The translations under genes and the position numbers were made by a program. From Gordonibacter massiliensis (ex Traore et al. 2017) (lineage in GTDB: Bacteria; Actinomycetota; Coriobacteriia; Coriobacteriales; Eggerthellaceae): DNA of 64,000 bases. The stretch lies in NCBI GenBank assembly GCA_900170005.1, contig LT827128.1, forward strand, positions 2,600,168 through 2,664,167, given 5' to 3'. The stretch's first letter is position 1, and each line of letters opens with the position of its first letter. Positions 32,617 to 41,644 of the stretch are shown in pieces. Under the pieces are notes generated by a model, which saw only the letters and a list, made by a program, of their open reading frames with translations, was not told where the DNA came from and ran no database searches.

Positions 32617-32945
32617 CAAGCCCGCATCGATCTTCCCTGCGTTGGATCCCTGCACGGTTTCCGTTGGTTTCGCGTTGGACGCGCGTTGGATCGGCACGGT
32701 CGATCTGCAAGGTTCGTGCAAGGTCGAGGCGGTTCGCGGACGGTCGAATTACGGTCGCCCGGCAAGGTCGCGTTGCTATACTTCGACGCGGAAAGAGTTC
32801 GGCGGACGAACGGGATGCAGCGAGGGAACTTGGAAACCCAAGACGACCCGGCCGAAAAAGCCGGAACCCCTCTGGCCGCAAGCGTCTTTCGGCGCGCGCA
32901 AACATGGTGAAAGCATGTGCGCACAGCCGGCGGATCAAGTTTTCC

Positions 32946-32974
32946 TTGTGACCGACGAGGGCCTTTGCTAGAAT
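32946..32974 (+). promoter_or_regulatory. Promoter of the rpsF-ssb-rpsR-rplI operon
   Basis: TTGTGA and TAGAAT stand exactly 17 bases apart, with transcription expected near 32981 and rpsF at 33050. Confidence 0.75.
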
Positions 32975-32989
32975 AGGCAAGCTAATCCT

Positions 32990-33023
32990 GCTCCGGGTTA
33001 ACTGCCTTCACCAGCCCCGGAGC
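32990..33023 (+). promoter_or_regulatory. rpsF leader hairpin, candidate S6:S18 autoregulatory element
   Basis: GCTCCGGG and CCCGGAGC form an 8-bp stem with an inner CTG/CAG pairing and a C-rich loop. Its place in the rpsF leader and general shape fit the S6:S18 binding structure known in many bacteria. The conserved loop bases could not be confirmed. Confidence 0.4.
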
Positions 33024-33049
33024 CGCTAAAGACCAAAGGAGGTGAGCTG

Positions 33050-33343
33050 ATGAAGGCTTATGAATTGCTGTTTTTTGTTGCTCCGTCTATCGACGAAGAA
33101 TCCCGCGCCGCTGTTATGAAGCGTATTGAGACCACGATCGCCGAGGGCGAGGGTGTTGTCGACAACGTCGACAACTGGGGCAAGCGCAAACTCGCTTATG
33201 AGATCAACGGTCTGACCGACGGTGACTACACTCTCATCGATTTCCATGCTGATCCCGCTAACGTTGCTGAACTCGACCGCGTTCTTCGCATCAATGACGC
33301 CGTTGTGCGCCATATGATCGTCAAGCGTACGGATCGCGACTAA
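33050..33343 (+). CDS. rpsF: 30S ribosomal protein S6
   Basis: This 97-residue protein begins MKAYELLFFVAPSIDEE and contains the GKRKLAYEINGLTDGDYTLIDF strand-turn region typical of bacterial S6. It binds S18 on the 30S platform. AAAGGAGGTGAGCTG gives a near-perfect ribosome binding site. First gene of the classic rpsF-ssb-rpsR-rplI operon. Confidence 0.98.
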   Translation: MKAYELLFFVAPSIDEESRAAVMKRIETTIAEGEGVVDNVDNWGKRKLAYEINGLTDGDYTLIDFHADPANVAELDRVLRINDAVVRHMIVKRTDRD

Positions 33344-33396
33344 GAGCACGTGGCATCGGGCGCGCAAGCGCCCCAGCATGAGAAGAGGTAGGAAAC

Positions 33397-33870
33397 ATGA
33401 GCATTAACCGAGTTATCATCAGCGGAAACCTGACGCGCGACCCCGAGCTGCGCTCCACGGCGAGCGGATTGCCGGTGCTCGGCTTCGGCGTGGCCGTGAA
33501 CGACCGTCGCAAGAACCAGCAGACCGGCGAGTGGGAGGACTATCCCAACTTCATCGACTGCACGATGTTCGGCGCGCGCGCTGAGAGCCTGTCCCGCTTC
33601 CTCAACAAGGGCACGAAGGTGTCCATCGAGGGCAAGCTCCGCTGGAGCCAGTGGGAGCGCGAGGGGCAGAAGCGCAGCAAGATCGAGGTGATCGTCGACG
33701 AGCTCGAGTTCATGTCGAGCCGCAACAGCGATTCGTCTTCCTACGGTGGCGGAAACTCGTCGTCGTACGGCGGCAACGCGGGCGGCTACTCCCCGGCTCC
33801 GGCACCTGTGGTGGCCGCGCCGGTGGTCGATGCCTCTTCTTCGGTCTACGATGAAGACATCCCGTTTTAA
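33397..33870 (+). CDS. ssb: Single-stranded DNA-binding protein
   Basis: This 157-residue protein has an OB-fold at about residues 3-108 ([20 protein letters not shown], then [31 protein letters not shown] as separated strands), a flexible Ser/Gly/Tyr-rich linker, and the acidic tip DEDIPF that recruits partner proteins. The tip is intact. AGAGGTAGGAAAC precedes the ATG. The genes of the operon lie close together (16 to 53 bases apart). Confidence 0.97.
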   Translation: MSINRVIISGNLTRDPELRSTASGLPVLGFGVAVNDRRKNQQTGEWEDYPNFIDCTMFGARAESLSRFLNKGTKVSIEGKLRWSQWEREGQKRSKIEVIVDELEFMSSRNSDSSSYGGGNSSSYGGNAGGYSPAPAPVVAAPVVDASSSVYDEDIPF

Positions 33871-33893
33871 GCGAAACGAAAGAGGTTTGTGAA

Positions 33894-34154
33894 ATGTCCG
33901 ATTACGCGAAGCAGCCGCGTCGCAAGTTCTGCCAGTTCTGCAAGGACGAGGCGAACTACGTCGACTACAAAGACACGCAAATGCTGCGCAAGTACGTTAC
34001 CGATCGCGGAAAGATCAAGCCGCGCCGTGTGACGGGTGCCTGCACCCAGCATCAGCGCGACGTCGCGAACGCCGTCAAGCGCGCCCGTGAGATGGCTTTG
34101 ATGCCGTACGCGGTGCCCGCCGTCAGCGGCCGCGGCGATCGTCGCAGCCGTTAA
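33894..34154 (+). CDS. rpsR: 30S ribosomal protein S18
   Basis: This 86-residue protein has the S18 core [20 protein letters not shown] followed by [24 protein letters not shown]. It keeps a zinc-ribbon-type set of ligands (CQFC and the later Cys/His), so it is the C+ form of S18. GAAAGAGG precedes the ATG. It pairs with S6. Confidence 0.98.
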   Translation: MSDYAKQPRRKFCQFCKDEANYVDYKDTQMLRKYVTDRGKIKPRRVTGACTQHQRDVANAVKRAREMALMPYAVPAVSGRGDRRSR

Positions 34155-34169
34155 GGCGAAGGAGGAACC

Positions 34170-34727
34170 ATGAAAGTCATTCTGCTTCAGGAGTTGAAAG
34201 GCAAGGGCGGTGAAGGCGACGTCGTGGACGTGGCCCCCGGCTTTGCCAACAACTACCTGCTCCCCCAGAAGCTCGCCATCCAGGCGACGAAGGGAAATCT
34301 CAAGCAGCTCGAGCAGCGCAAGCACAACATCGCCAAGCGCGAAGAGAACCGCGTTTCCGACGCCGAGAAGCTGAAGGCCGCCCTCGAGGGCACGGTCGTC
34401 AAGGTCGAGGCGAAGGTCGGCGAGGAGGGCCAGCTGTTCGGCTCCGTCACCGCCACGATGATCGCCGACGCCATCAAGGCCACGACCGACCTCGATGTGG
34501 ACAAGCGCCGCCTCGAGCTCGGCCATGCCATCAAGACGGCCGGCGAGCACGAGGTCGTGTACTCCATCTACCGCGACATCAAGACGTCCGTCAAGCTGTT
34601 CGTGGGCGACCCCAACGCCGAGGCTCCGGCCGAGGAAGAGGTCGTCGAGGAGATCGTCGAAGTGGTCGAAGAGGTCGAGGCTCCCGCCGAGGCCGACGAA
34701 GCCGCCGAGACGGCTACCGAGGAATAA
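34170..34727 (+). CDS. rplI: 50S ribosomal protein L9 with an acidic tail
   Basis: This 185-residue protein has the L9 N-domain MKVILLQELKGKGGEGDVVDVAPGFANNYLLP and the long connecting helix, then the C-domain (GQLFGSVTATMIADAI to HEVVYSIYRDIKTSVKLFV). The family is usually about 150 residues. Here about 36 extra residues, mostly Glu, Val and Ala, extend the C-terminus (APAEEEVVEEIVEVVEEVE and onward). GGAGGAACC precedes the ATG. It ends the operon before a strong terminator. Confidence 0.97.
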   Translation: MKVILLQELKGKGGEGDVVDVAPGFANNYLLPQKLAIQATKGNLKQLEQRKHNIAKREENRVSDAEKLKAALEGTVVKVEAKVGEEGQLFGSVTATMIADAIKATTDLDVDKRRLELGHAIKTAGEHEVVYSIYRDIKTSVKLFVGDPNAEAPAEEEVVEEIVEVVEEVEAPAEADEAAETATEE

Positions 34728-34731
34728 AAAC

Positions 34732-34819
34732 TTTTCCACAGGCTCATGTTGTGGAAACTGGGGAAAACCCCCTTTGCCCCGATGACGGGCGAAGGGGGTT
34801 TTCCGTTGCCGGTGGATAA
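34732..34819. promoter_or_regulatory. Cluster of DnaA-box-like sequences before dnaB
   Basis: TTTTCCACA at 34732-34740 matches the DnaA-box consensus. TGTGGAAAC at 34750-34758 (inverted) and GGTGGATAA at 34811-34819 (inverted) each differ by one base. Confidence 0.35.
34762..34804 (+). terminator. Terminator of the rpsF-rplI operon
   Basis: A nearly continuous 18-bp stem built on GGAAAACCCCCTT and its complement, with an inner GCCC/GGGC pairing. The T-run forms part of the descending arm. Confidence 0.85.
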
Positions 34820-34927
34820 CTTCACAGCGCGTTTTTTGCATAAAAATAACGCGTGATCTGCGGTAACACATGAGGTACTATGGAAAACCACACACGTCGC
34901 CAAACAGCGGCAGAGACCGAGCGGGTT

Positions 34928-35078
34928 GTCATCCTGAGCGGAGGCCGTAGGCCGGAGTCGAAGGATCCCGTGCGGCGCCAGCAGGAAACGTCACGGCTGG
35001 CGCCGCACGGGATCCTTCGACTCCCTTCGGTCGCTCAGGACGACAAGGCGCACGGCCGCGGCCTCCGCTCAGGATGAC
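34928..35078. repeat. Dispersed repeat family A, two-armed unit with a 29-bp stem
   Basis: It begins GTCATCCTGAGCGGAGGCC and ends with inverted copies (GCTCAGGACGAC, then CCGCTCAGGATGAC). The centre is a perfect 29-bp stem at 34954-34982 and 34996-35024 around a 13-base loop. It fills most of the rplI-dnaB gap. Confidence 0.85.
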
Positions 35079-35159
35079 AGGGAGGGACGGCCGCCGCCTC
35101 TGTTCGGGCGGCGCGGCGTGCATGTTGAAAGCAACCACGAAGGAGTGCGAAGAGCCATT

Positions 35160-36572
35160 ATGCCGGCAGCGAACCAAGCCCCCGCAGGAAACACCGATTT
35201 CAACGACGGGTCGGCGCCTCGGAACAAGCCGATGCCGCAGAACATCGAAGCCGAGAAATCCGTGCTCGCGGCCTGCATGCTCAACGCCGAGGCCGTGGAA
35301 GAGCTCATCCTGAAGCTGAAGCCGGAGTCGTTCTACCGCCCGGCGCACCGCATCATCTTCGAGGCCATCTGCGAGCTGAACACGCGCCGCATCCCCATCG
35401 ACCAGATATCGCTCGCCGACAACCTGAACGCCACCGGCCAATTGGAGGCCGTGGGCGGAAAGCCCTACCTGGTGGACCTGGCCGACAACACGTTCGCGCT
35501 CACGAACTGGCAGAACCATGCCGAGATCGTGAAGCGCACCGCCATCCTGCGCGAGCTCATCTACGCCGCCGCGTCCATCAACGCGCTGGCCTACGACGCG
35601 CCCGACAACCTGGACGAGGTGGTCGAGGACGCGGAGAAAACGCTGTTCAACGTCACCGAGAAGCGCGTGTCGTCCACGTTCGCGAAGATGGACACCCTGC
35701 TCACCGACGCGTTCGAGGAGATAACGAAGCTCGCCGAGCAGCAGAACCACATGGCCGGCGTGCCCACGGGCTTCAAGGACGCCGACGACCTGTTCCACGG
35801 CTTCCGCGGCGGCGACCTGGTCATCTTGGCTGCCCGTCCCGGCGTGGGCAAGACGTCGTTCGCGCTGAACCTGGCCGTGAACGCCGCGAAGTCCGGCGCG
35901 GCCGTGGCCTTCTTCTCCTTGGAAATGAGCGCGGGCCAGCTGGTCCAGCGTATCCTGTGCGCCGAGGCGCGCGTGAGCCTGTCGAAGATCCGCGCGGGCT
36001 TCATCTCCGAGGGCGACTGGGGTGCCATCGCCGACGCCTCGAACACGCTGTCGAAGCTGGACCTGTACATCGACGATTCGCCGGGCCTGTCCATCCTCGA
36101 GGCGCGCGCCAAGGCGCGCCGCGAGCTGCGCCGCGCCGAGGGCAAGGGCCTCATCATCGTGGACTACCTGCAGCTCATGCAGCCGCCCTCCACGCGCCGC
36201 GACGGCAACCGCGCCGTGGAGGTCGGCGAGATATCCCGAGGCCTGAAGGTGCTGGCGAAGGAAATGGACATGCCCGTCATCGCGCTGTCGCAGCTCTCGC
36301 GTGCCGTGGAGATGCGCGGCAAGAAGCGCCCGATGCTCTCCGACCTGCGCGAATCGGGCTCCATCGAACAGGACGCCGATATCGTCATGTTCATCGACCG
36401 AAGCATGGATGAAACCGAGGCCGAAAGCGAGGACCGCCCGGACCTCGGTCAGGCCGAGCTCATCGTGGCCAAGCACCGCAACGGCCCCACCCGCGACATA
36501 CCGCTGGCGTTCAACCCGGAGTACACGCGCTTCATGGATTTCATCGACGATTCGCGCGCGGGCGGCTACTAG
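35160..36572 (+). CDS. dnaB: Replicative DNA helicase DnaB
   Basis: This 470-residue helicase has the N-terminal collar domain (NIEAEKSVLAACMLN to about residue 150), a linker helix, and the RecA-like domain. Motifs are Walker A ARPGVGKTSFALN near residues 222-234, FFSLEMSAGQLVQRI, Walker B LIIVDYLQLM, the H4-type ALSQLSRAVE, and the arginine-finger strand. No intein is present. I chose the ATG at 35160, with GAAGAG five bases upstream. A DciA-like loader is encoded near the origin in this window, which fits the absence of DnaC or DnaI. Confidence 0.96.
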   Translation: MPAANQAPAGNTDFNDGSAPRNKPMPQNIEAEKSVLAACMLNAEAVEELILKLKPESFYRPAHRIIFEAICELNTRRIPIDQISLADNLNATGQLEAVGGKPYLVDLADNTFALTNWQNHAEIVKRTAILRELIYAAASINALAYDAPDNLDEVVEDAEKTLFNVTEKRVSSTFAKMDTLLTDAFEEITKLAEQQNHMAGVPTGFKDADDLFHGFRGGDLVILAARPGVGKTSFALNLAVNAAKSGAAVAFFSLEMSAGQLVQRILCAEARVSLSKIRAGFISEGDWGAIADASNTLSKLDLYIDDSPGLSILEARAKARRELRRAEGKGLIIVDYLQLMQPPSTRRDGNRAVEVGEISRGLKVLAKEMDMPVIALSQLSRAVEMRGKKRPMLSDLRESGSIEQDADIVMFIDRSMDETEAESEDRPDLGQAELIVAKHRNGPTRDIPLAFNPEYTRFMDFIDDSRAGGY

Positions 36573-36598
36573 CCGGCCCGGGCGGGGCCCTCACGCGC

Positions 36599-36604
36599 TA
36601 CACT
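36599..36604 (+). promoter_or_regulatory. -10 element for a possibly leaderless SbcD-like transcript
   Basis: TACACT ends eight bases before the ATG at 36612, where no ribosome binding site exists. No -35 is evident. Confidence 0.35.
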
Positions 36605-36611
36605 GGTACGC

Positions 36612-37895
36612 ATGCGCAAGCGAATCACATTCATCCATGCGGCCGACCTTCATCTCGGCGCGCCGTTTCGCGGTCTGCGCGCCTTGTCGGAATCCTGGGC
36701 GAACCGGTTGCTCACCGCCATTCCCGAGGCGTACGACCGCGTGATCGACGCCGCCGTGAACCGCGGCGTGGACTTCGTGGTCATCGCGGGCGACATCTTC
36801 GACGACGCCCGCGCGTCCTACGGCGACTACCTGCACTTTTTCGAGGGCCTGCGCCGCCTGGACAAGGCGGGTATCCCCGCATATCTATGTACGGGCAACC
36901 ACGATCCCTTCACGTCGTGGAGCCGCGATTTCTTCGCGTTCCCTCCGAACACCGTCATGCTTCCCGCTGACAAGCCGGGCTTCGCGGCCTACCGCAACGA
37001 CGGCGAGACGCTCGCCCTCATCGGCGGGCGCGGCTACTACAACCAAACATGGCCGGCCGACGAGGACATAGCGGCGGGCGTGACCCGCGCGGCGGCCGAG
37101 GCGGCGCTTGCCGACACCGTGCCCGACGCCGTCCAGGCGCCTTTCTGCGTGGGACTTCTGCACACGGGGCTCGACCTCGATCCGGTCAAGGCTCCCACGA
37201 ACCCGGCCGCGCTCATGCGCGCGGGCATGGACTACTGGGCGCTCGGCCACATACATATGAAGTACGCCCACCCCTCCTTCGACGATCCGCGCCTGGTGTT
37301 CTCGGGATGCATCCAGGGCCGCGACATTAAGGAGACGGGCGAGCGCGGGTGCTTCGTCGTCACGCTGGAGGAGGACGCCCGCCCTGCGCTGGAGTTCGTT
37401 CCCACGGCCAGCGTGGTGTGGCAGCGCATGGACGTGGACGTGGCCGACTGCGCGAACGTGGCCGACGTCACGGACAAGATCATGCGCGAGCTGTTCCGCG
37501 TGAACGGCAAGGCCCACTGCGAGGAGATGTGCGTGCGCGTAACGCTCACGGGCACCACGCCGCTTCATGCGGTGCTCGCGCGCCCCGGCGTGCTGGAGGA
37601 CCTGCGCAAGCACATCAACGACGGCTACCCGTCGTTTTTCTGCGACGCGCTCGTCGACGCCACGCTGCCCCCGCGCGACGTGGAGGCCCTGCGTCGCGAA
37701 GGCCTGTTCCCGGCCGTGTTCTTGCAGGTGGCCGACGCCATGCGCGCCGATCGCGACGACGAGGTTGCCTTCATCCAAGAGGAGTTCCTGCGCCGGAACA
37801 TCCAGCTTCCCAGCGCCTACACGCGGCGCATCGACGAGCTGGCCGAAGACGCCGAGAACCTGGTGCTCGACCTGTTGAACAGGGGCGAGGAATGA
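36612..37895 (+). CDS. SbcD/YhaO-like DNA repair exonuclease (metallophosphoesterase)
   Basis: This 427-residue protein has the calcineurin-type phosphoesterase motifs in order: AADLHLG at about 10-16, AGDIFDD at about 59-65, TGNHDPF near 95, LLHTG near 184, and GHIHMKYAHP near 213. These bind the two metal ions of Mre11/SbcD nucleases. The C-terminal 150 residues form a capping region. The domain layout is closest to YhaO, partner of the SMC-like YhaN. The stop overlaps the start of the next gene as ATGA, so the two proteins are made together and probably form a complex. Confidence 0.88.
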   Translation: MRKRITFIHAADLHLGAPFRGLRALSESWANRLLTAIPEAYDRVIDAAVNRGVDFVVIAGDIFDDARASYGDYLHFFEGLRRLDKAGIPAYLCTGNHDPFTSWSRDFFAFPPNTVMLPADKPGFAAYRNDGETLALIGGRGYYNQTWPADEDIAAGVTRAAAEAALADTVPDAVQAPFCVGLLHTGLDLDPVKAPTNPAALMRAGMDYWALGHIHMKYAHPSFDDPRLVFSGCIQGRDIKETGERGCFVVTLEEDARPALEFVPTASVVWQRMDVDVADCANVADVTDKIMRELFRVNGKAHCEEMCVRVTLTGTTPLHAVLARPGVLEDLRKHINDGYPSFFCDALVDATLPPRDVEALRREGLFPAVFLQVADAMRADRDDEVAFIQEEFLRRNIQLPSAYTRRIDELAEDAENLVLDLLNRGEE

Positions 37896-40105
37896 CGGCC
37901 GAACGCGGTGGCGCGCCGTTCCTCAAGCGCATCAAGATCACGAGCTTCGGCGCCTTCACCGACAAGGTGGTGGGTCCCTTCACCCCGCACCTCAACGTGG
38001 TGTTCGGCGAGAACGAGGCCGGCAAGTCCACGCTCGCCTCGTTCGCAGGTGGCGTGCTGTTCGGTTGGGAAGAAGCGCGCGGCGTGCGCAACACCTACAA
38101 GCCGAAGAACGCCGAGCGCGCCGGCTCCCTGTTCTTCGCGCCCCGCCCGGCCGAGGGAGACGCCGACGACCCTGACGCCGAGCTCGTGCTCTCGCGCGTG
38201 AAGAACGTCGACGGCCTGCAGGGTCCCGCCGAACTGGTGGACGACATCGACCGGGAAACGTTCCAGACCATGTTCTCGCTCACGAGCGACGAGCTGAGGT
38301 CGCTGCGCAACACCACCGACGTCACCGCGAAGCTGCTCACAGCCGGATCGGGCACGGGCGCGAGCCCCGCCCACGCGCTCGCCGAGGTGCAGGCGCGCCT
38401 GGCCGAGTACACGTCGAAGGCTGCCGGCATCGAGCATTCCATCGTGCGCCTGGCCGCCGAGCAAGACGAGTTGCGCGCCCAGATGACCGCCGCGGCGGAG
38501 GAGGCCGAGCGCTACAAGGGCCAGGACAAGGAGTTCCACGAGCTCGCCCCGCAGCGCGCGCAGTTGCTGGCCCGGCTGGACGCGCTCAACACGTCCATCG
38601 AGCAGCTGACGGCGCAACGCGCCACCTTGGAGAAGCTCGACTCCCAGCGCGAGACCCTGCGCCGCCAGCGCGACGAGCTGCGCGAGGACGAGGCCGCCCT
38701 CGCCGCCGAGCATCGCGTGCGCGAGCAGATATCCGACCCCGCGCTCGTGTCGCTGGGTGCCGCCGACGAGCGCGCGCTGCGCGACCGCATTGACGCTCTG
38801 GCCGAGGAGCAGGCCAAATGCGCGCACAGCGTGGATTTGGCCAAGGAGAACTGCTCCACGTCCACCGCCGCCTACGAGGCGCTGCTCGAAACCGACGACG
38901 CGCAGGAGGCGAACGAGAAGCGCCGCAGCCAGCGCAGCGTGCAGGTGGGGCTTTCCATCGCGCTGCCCTTCGTGTTCGTGGCGGCGGGCGTGCCCTTGTT
39001 CATGCACGGTCGCGAAATAAACAGCCTGTCGTTCACGGCGCTCGGCATAGGCTTGGTGGTGTTCGCCCTCATGCTGGCCGCCGCCGCGCTGGTCATGCTG
39101 TTCCGCCCCGACAAGGCCGCCGAGGCCCTGGAGGCCCGCAAGCAGGACGCGCAGTGGGTCATGCTGCAGGACAAGAAGAAGCTCGAAACGTGCCTCGCAG
39201 CCCAGCAGCAGCTCTCCGCGCGCATCCGCGCGCAGCTGGACGCGTCCGGCTTGGCCGCTGCGCAGGGGTCCCTTCGCAGCGCCCGGTCGCTCCTGTCCGA
39301 GGCGAAGGACGCCCGCGCCGAGGCCGGGCTGTTCCAGCAGCGCCAACAGGCCCTGGCATCGCGCCTTTCGGCCGTGGAGGACAACTTGGCCGACATCGAG
39401 CGCCAGCGCGCCCGCCTCATCGAGCGCGCCGGGTTGCACGAGGACGCCACCGTGGCCGGCATCGACGCCGCCATCGACCAGAAAACTAGGCAGCGCGCGG
39501 GCCTTCTGGAGACGAGCGAGAACCTGAACCGCCGCTACGGCGAGCTGAAGCAGGAGCTTTCCCAGGCCAAGCGCGCGCACAGCTTCGACGAGATCAAGCT
39601 GCGCTACCAGCAGGTGCGCACGCGCCAAGACGAGAGCGCGCAGGACTACGCCCGCCTGCTGCTGGCGCGCCGCATGCTAGAGGCCGCCATCGGGGCATGG
39701 GAGAGCAAGAGCCAGCCCGAGGTGTACCGCCAGGCCAGTCGCCTGCTCTCGCTCATGACCGACGGCCGTTGGGTCAAGGTGGCCATGACGCCGGAAGGCC
39801 GGCTGCAGGTGACCGACTCCGTGAAAACGGAGCGCGAGCCGGTGCACCTGTCGCTGGGCACGTGCCAGCAGCTCTACCTGGCGCTGCGCATCGCGCTGCT
39901 CATGACGGCCGAGAACGTGGGCCGCTCCGTGCCCATCCTGGCTGACGACATACTGGTGAACTTCGACGCCCGACGCCGCCTGGGCGCCGCCCGCGCGCTG
40001 GCCGAGCTGTCCCGCACGCGGCAGGTGATCTTGTTCACGTGCCATGAAGAAATAGTAGAGTCCATGCGCTCGGTCGATCCAGCGCTGAACGTGGTGGAAC
40101 TGTAA
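37892..40105 (+). CDS. SMC/YhaN-like AAA ATPase with central membrane segments
   Basis: This 737-residue protein has Walker A GENEAGKST near residues 39-47 and Walker B VPILADDILVNFD near 680-695, which come together as one ATPase head. Long coiled coils (Glu, Ala, Arg-rich) separate them. Two hydrophobic helices sit mid-protein at about 352-372 and 380-402 (SIALPFVFVAAGVPLF and ALGIGLVVFALMLAAAALVML), where RecN/Rad50-type proteins would have the coiled-coil apex. This suggests membrane attachment, as proposed for YhaN. It overlaps the nuclease gene by four bases. The role in DNA end processing is inferred from family. Confidence 0.85.
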   Translation: MTAERGGAPFLKRIKITSFGAFTDKVVGPFTPHLNVVFGENEAGKSTLASFAGGVLFGWEEARGVRNTYKPKNAERAGSLFFAPRPAEGDADDPDAELVLSRVKNVDGLQGPAELVDDIDRETFQTMFSLTSDELRSLRNTTDVTAKLLTAGSGTGASPAHALAEVQARLAEYTSKAAGIEHSIVRLAAEQDELRAQMTAAAEEAERYKGQDKEFHELAPQRAQLLARLDALNTSIEQLTAQRATLEKLDSQRETLRRQRDELREDEAALAAEHRVREQISDPALVSLGAADERALRDRIDALAEEQAKCAHSVDLAKENCSTSTAAYEALLETDDAQEANEKRRSQRSVQVGLSIALPFVFVAAGVPLFMHGREINSLSFTALGIGLVVFALMLAAAALVMLFRPDKAAEALEARKQDAQWVMLQDKKKLETCLAAQQQLSARIRAQLDASGLAAAQGSLRSARSLLSEAKDARAEAGLFQQRQQALASRLSAVEDNLADIERQRARLIERAGLHEDATVAGIDAAIDQKTRQRAGLLETSENLNRRYGELKQELSQAKRAHSFDEIKLRYQQVRTRQDESAQDYARLLLARRMLEAAIGAWESKSQPEVYRQASRLLSLMTDGRWVKVAMTPEGRLQVTDSVKTEREPVHLSLGTCQQLYLALRIALLMTAENVGRSVPILADDILVNFDARRRLGAARALAELSRTRQVILFTCHEEIVESMRSVDPALNVVEL

Positions 40106-40111
40106 TATAAT
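40106..40111 (+). promoter_or_regulatory. -10 element upstream of purA
   Basis: A perfect TATAAT right after the preceding stop codon; the -35 is poor. It would give purA a leader of about 130 bases. Confidence 0.4.
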
Positions 40112-40250
40112 CATGAATCTGCGGATAGGTTACGACAGCGTCCGCGACGCGACGGCAAGCGTCGCCGGGGCGCGCAGGCGGAAGCGACCCGCAAAAGCTT
40201 CCGCATAAGGCCCGACGCGATAGGCGCGGGCGTGAAAGGATGCGAACCAT

Positions 40251-41567
40251 ATGCCCAGCACGGTACTCGTCGGCGCCCAATGGGGAGACGAAGGCAAAGG
40301 CAAGATCACCGACCTGATCGCACGCGAGTACGATTACGTCGCGCGCTACCAAGGCGGCAACAACGCCGGCCACACGGTCATCCACGGCGACAAGAAGCTG
40401 GCTCTGCACCTCATGCCCTCCGGCGTCATGTACGAGAACGCGGTGCCCGTCATCGGCAACGGCGTGGTCATCGACCCCGGCGTGCTGGTGAAGGAGATGG
40501 CCCTGCTCGAGGCGGAGGGCGTTTCCTGCAAGCGCCTGAAGATCTCGTGCAACGCGCACATCATCATGCCGTACCACAAGGATTTCGACGGCGCCGACGA
40601 AAAGCGCCTGGGCGAGAACAAGATAGGCACCACGAAGCGCGGCATCGGCCCGTGCTACCAGGACAAGGCCGCCCGCAAGGGCATCCGCGTGCAGGATCTT
40701 CTGGACGAGAAGATCTTCCGCCTGAAGGTGGAAACGGCGCTGGCCCAGAAGAACCCCATCCTCGAGAAGATCTACGGCCTGCACACCTACACCGTGGAGG
40801 AGATTTGCGAGGAGTACCTGCCCTACGCGCGCATCCTCAAGCCGTACATGGACGACACCACGCGCCTGCTGAACGAGGCGCTGCGCAACGGCAAGAGCAT
40901 CTTGTTCGAAGGCGCCCAAGCCACGATGCTCGACATCGACCACGGCACGTACCCCTACGTCACGTCGTCATCGTGCAGCGCGGGCGGCGCGGCCATCGGC
41001 ACCGGCGTGGGCCCGAAGGCGTTCGACCGCGTGCTGGGCATCCAGAAGGCCTACATCACGCGCGTGGGCGAGGGCCCGTTCCCCACGGAGCAGCGCTTCC
41101 CCGAAGACGGCGGCACCGGCGAGGAGGCCGAGGTCGGCGAGCTTCTGTGCAAGGTGGGCCACGAATACGGCGTGACCACGGGGCGCAAGCGCCGTTGCGG
41201 CTGGTTCGATGCGGTCATCGCGCGCTACGCGGCCGAGGTCAACGGTCTCACCGACGTGGCGCTCACGAAGCTCGACGTGCTCTCGGCGTTCGACACCATC
41301 AAGGTGTGCACGGCCTACGAGTACGAGGGCAAGGTGTACGACTACTTCCCCATGCAGCAGAGCGTGCTGTTCCACGCGAAGCCCGTGTACGAGGAGCTGC
41401 CCGGCTGGAAGAACGTCGACATCTCGGAGTGCCGCACGTTCGAGGATCTGCCCGAGAACGCGCAGCGCTACGTGGAGTACCTGGAGAAGATCACCGGCGT
41501 GCCCGTGAGCATCATCGCCGTGGGCCCCGACCGCGACCAAACCATCATGAGAGGCTGGGATCGCTAG
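40251..41567 (+). CDS. purA: Adenylosuccinate synthetase
   Basis: This 438-residue enzyme makes adenylosuccinate from IMP, aspartate and GTP. Hallmarks are the N-terminal GAQWGDEGKGKITD P-loop, GGNNAGHTV, TTKRGIGPCYQDKAAR, and the C-terminal guanine-binding VGPDRDQTI. The KEGEGPFPTE counterpart is present as VGEGPFPTEQ. AAAGGATG precedes the ATG. Its stop is followed directly by a family A repeat. Confidence 0.98.
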   Translation: MPSTVLVGAQWGDEGKGKITDLIAREYDYVARYQGGNNAGHTVIHGDKKLALHLMPSGVMYENAVPVIGNGVVIDPGVLVKEMALLEAEGVSCKRLKISCNAHIIMPYHKDFDGADEKRLGENKIGTTKRGIGPCYQDKAARKGIRVQDLLDEKIFRLKVETALAQKNPILEKIYGLHTYTVEEICEEYLPYARILKPYMDDTTRLLNEALRNGKSILFEGAQATMLDIDHGTYPYVTSSSCSAGGAAIGTGVGPKAFDRVLGIQKAYITRVGEGPFPTEQRFPEDGGTGEEAEVGELLCKVGHEYGVTTGRKRRCGWFDAVIARYAAEVNGLTDVALTKLDVLSAFDTIKVCTAYEYEGKVYDYFPMQQSVLFHAKPVYEELPGWKNVDISECRTFEDLPENAQRYVEYLEKITGVPVSIIAVGPDRDQTIMRGWDR

Positions 41568-41601
41568 GTCATCCTGAGCGAGCGCAGCGAGTCGAAGGAT
41601 C
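41568..41601. repeat. Dispersed repeat family A, half unit
   Basis: GTCATCCTGAGCGAGCGCAG followed by CGAGTCGAAGGATC. It begins on the base after the purA stop codon. Confidence 0.8.
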
Positions 41602-41644
41602 TTCTTAGGGACTCACCGCGCGCACGGGAACACGCAGGTTAACC

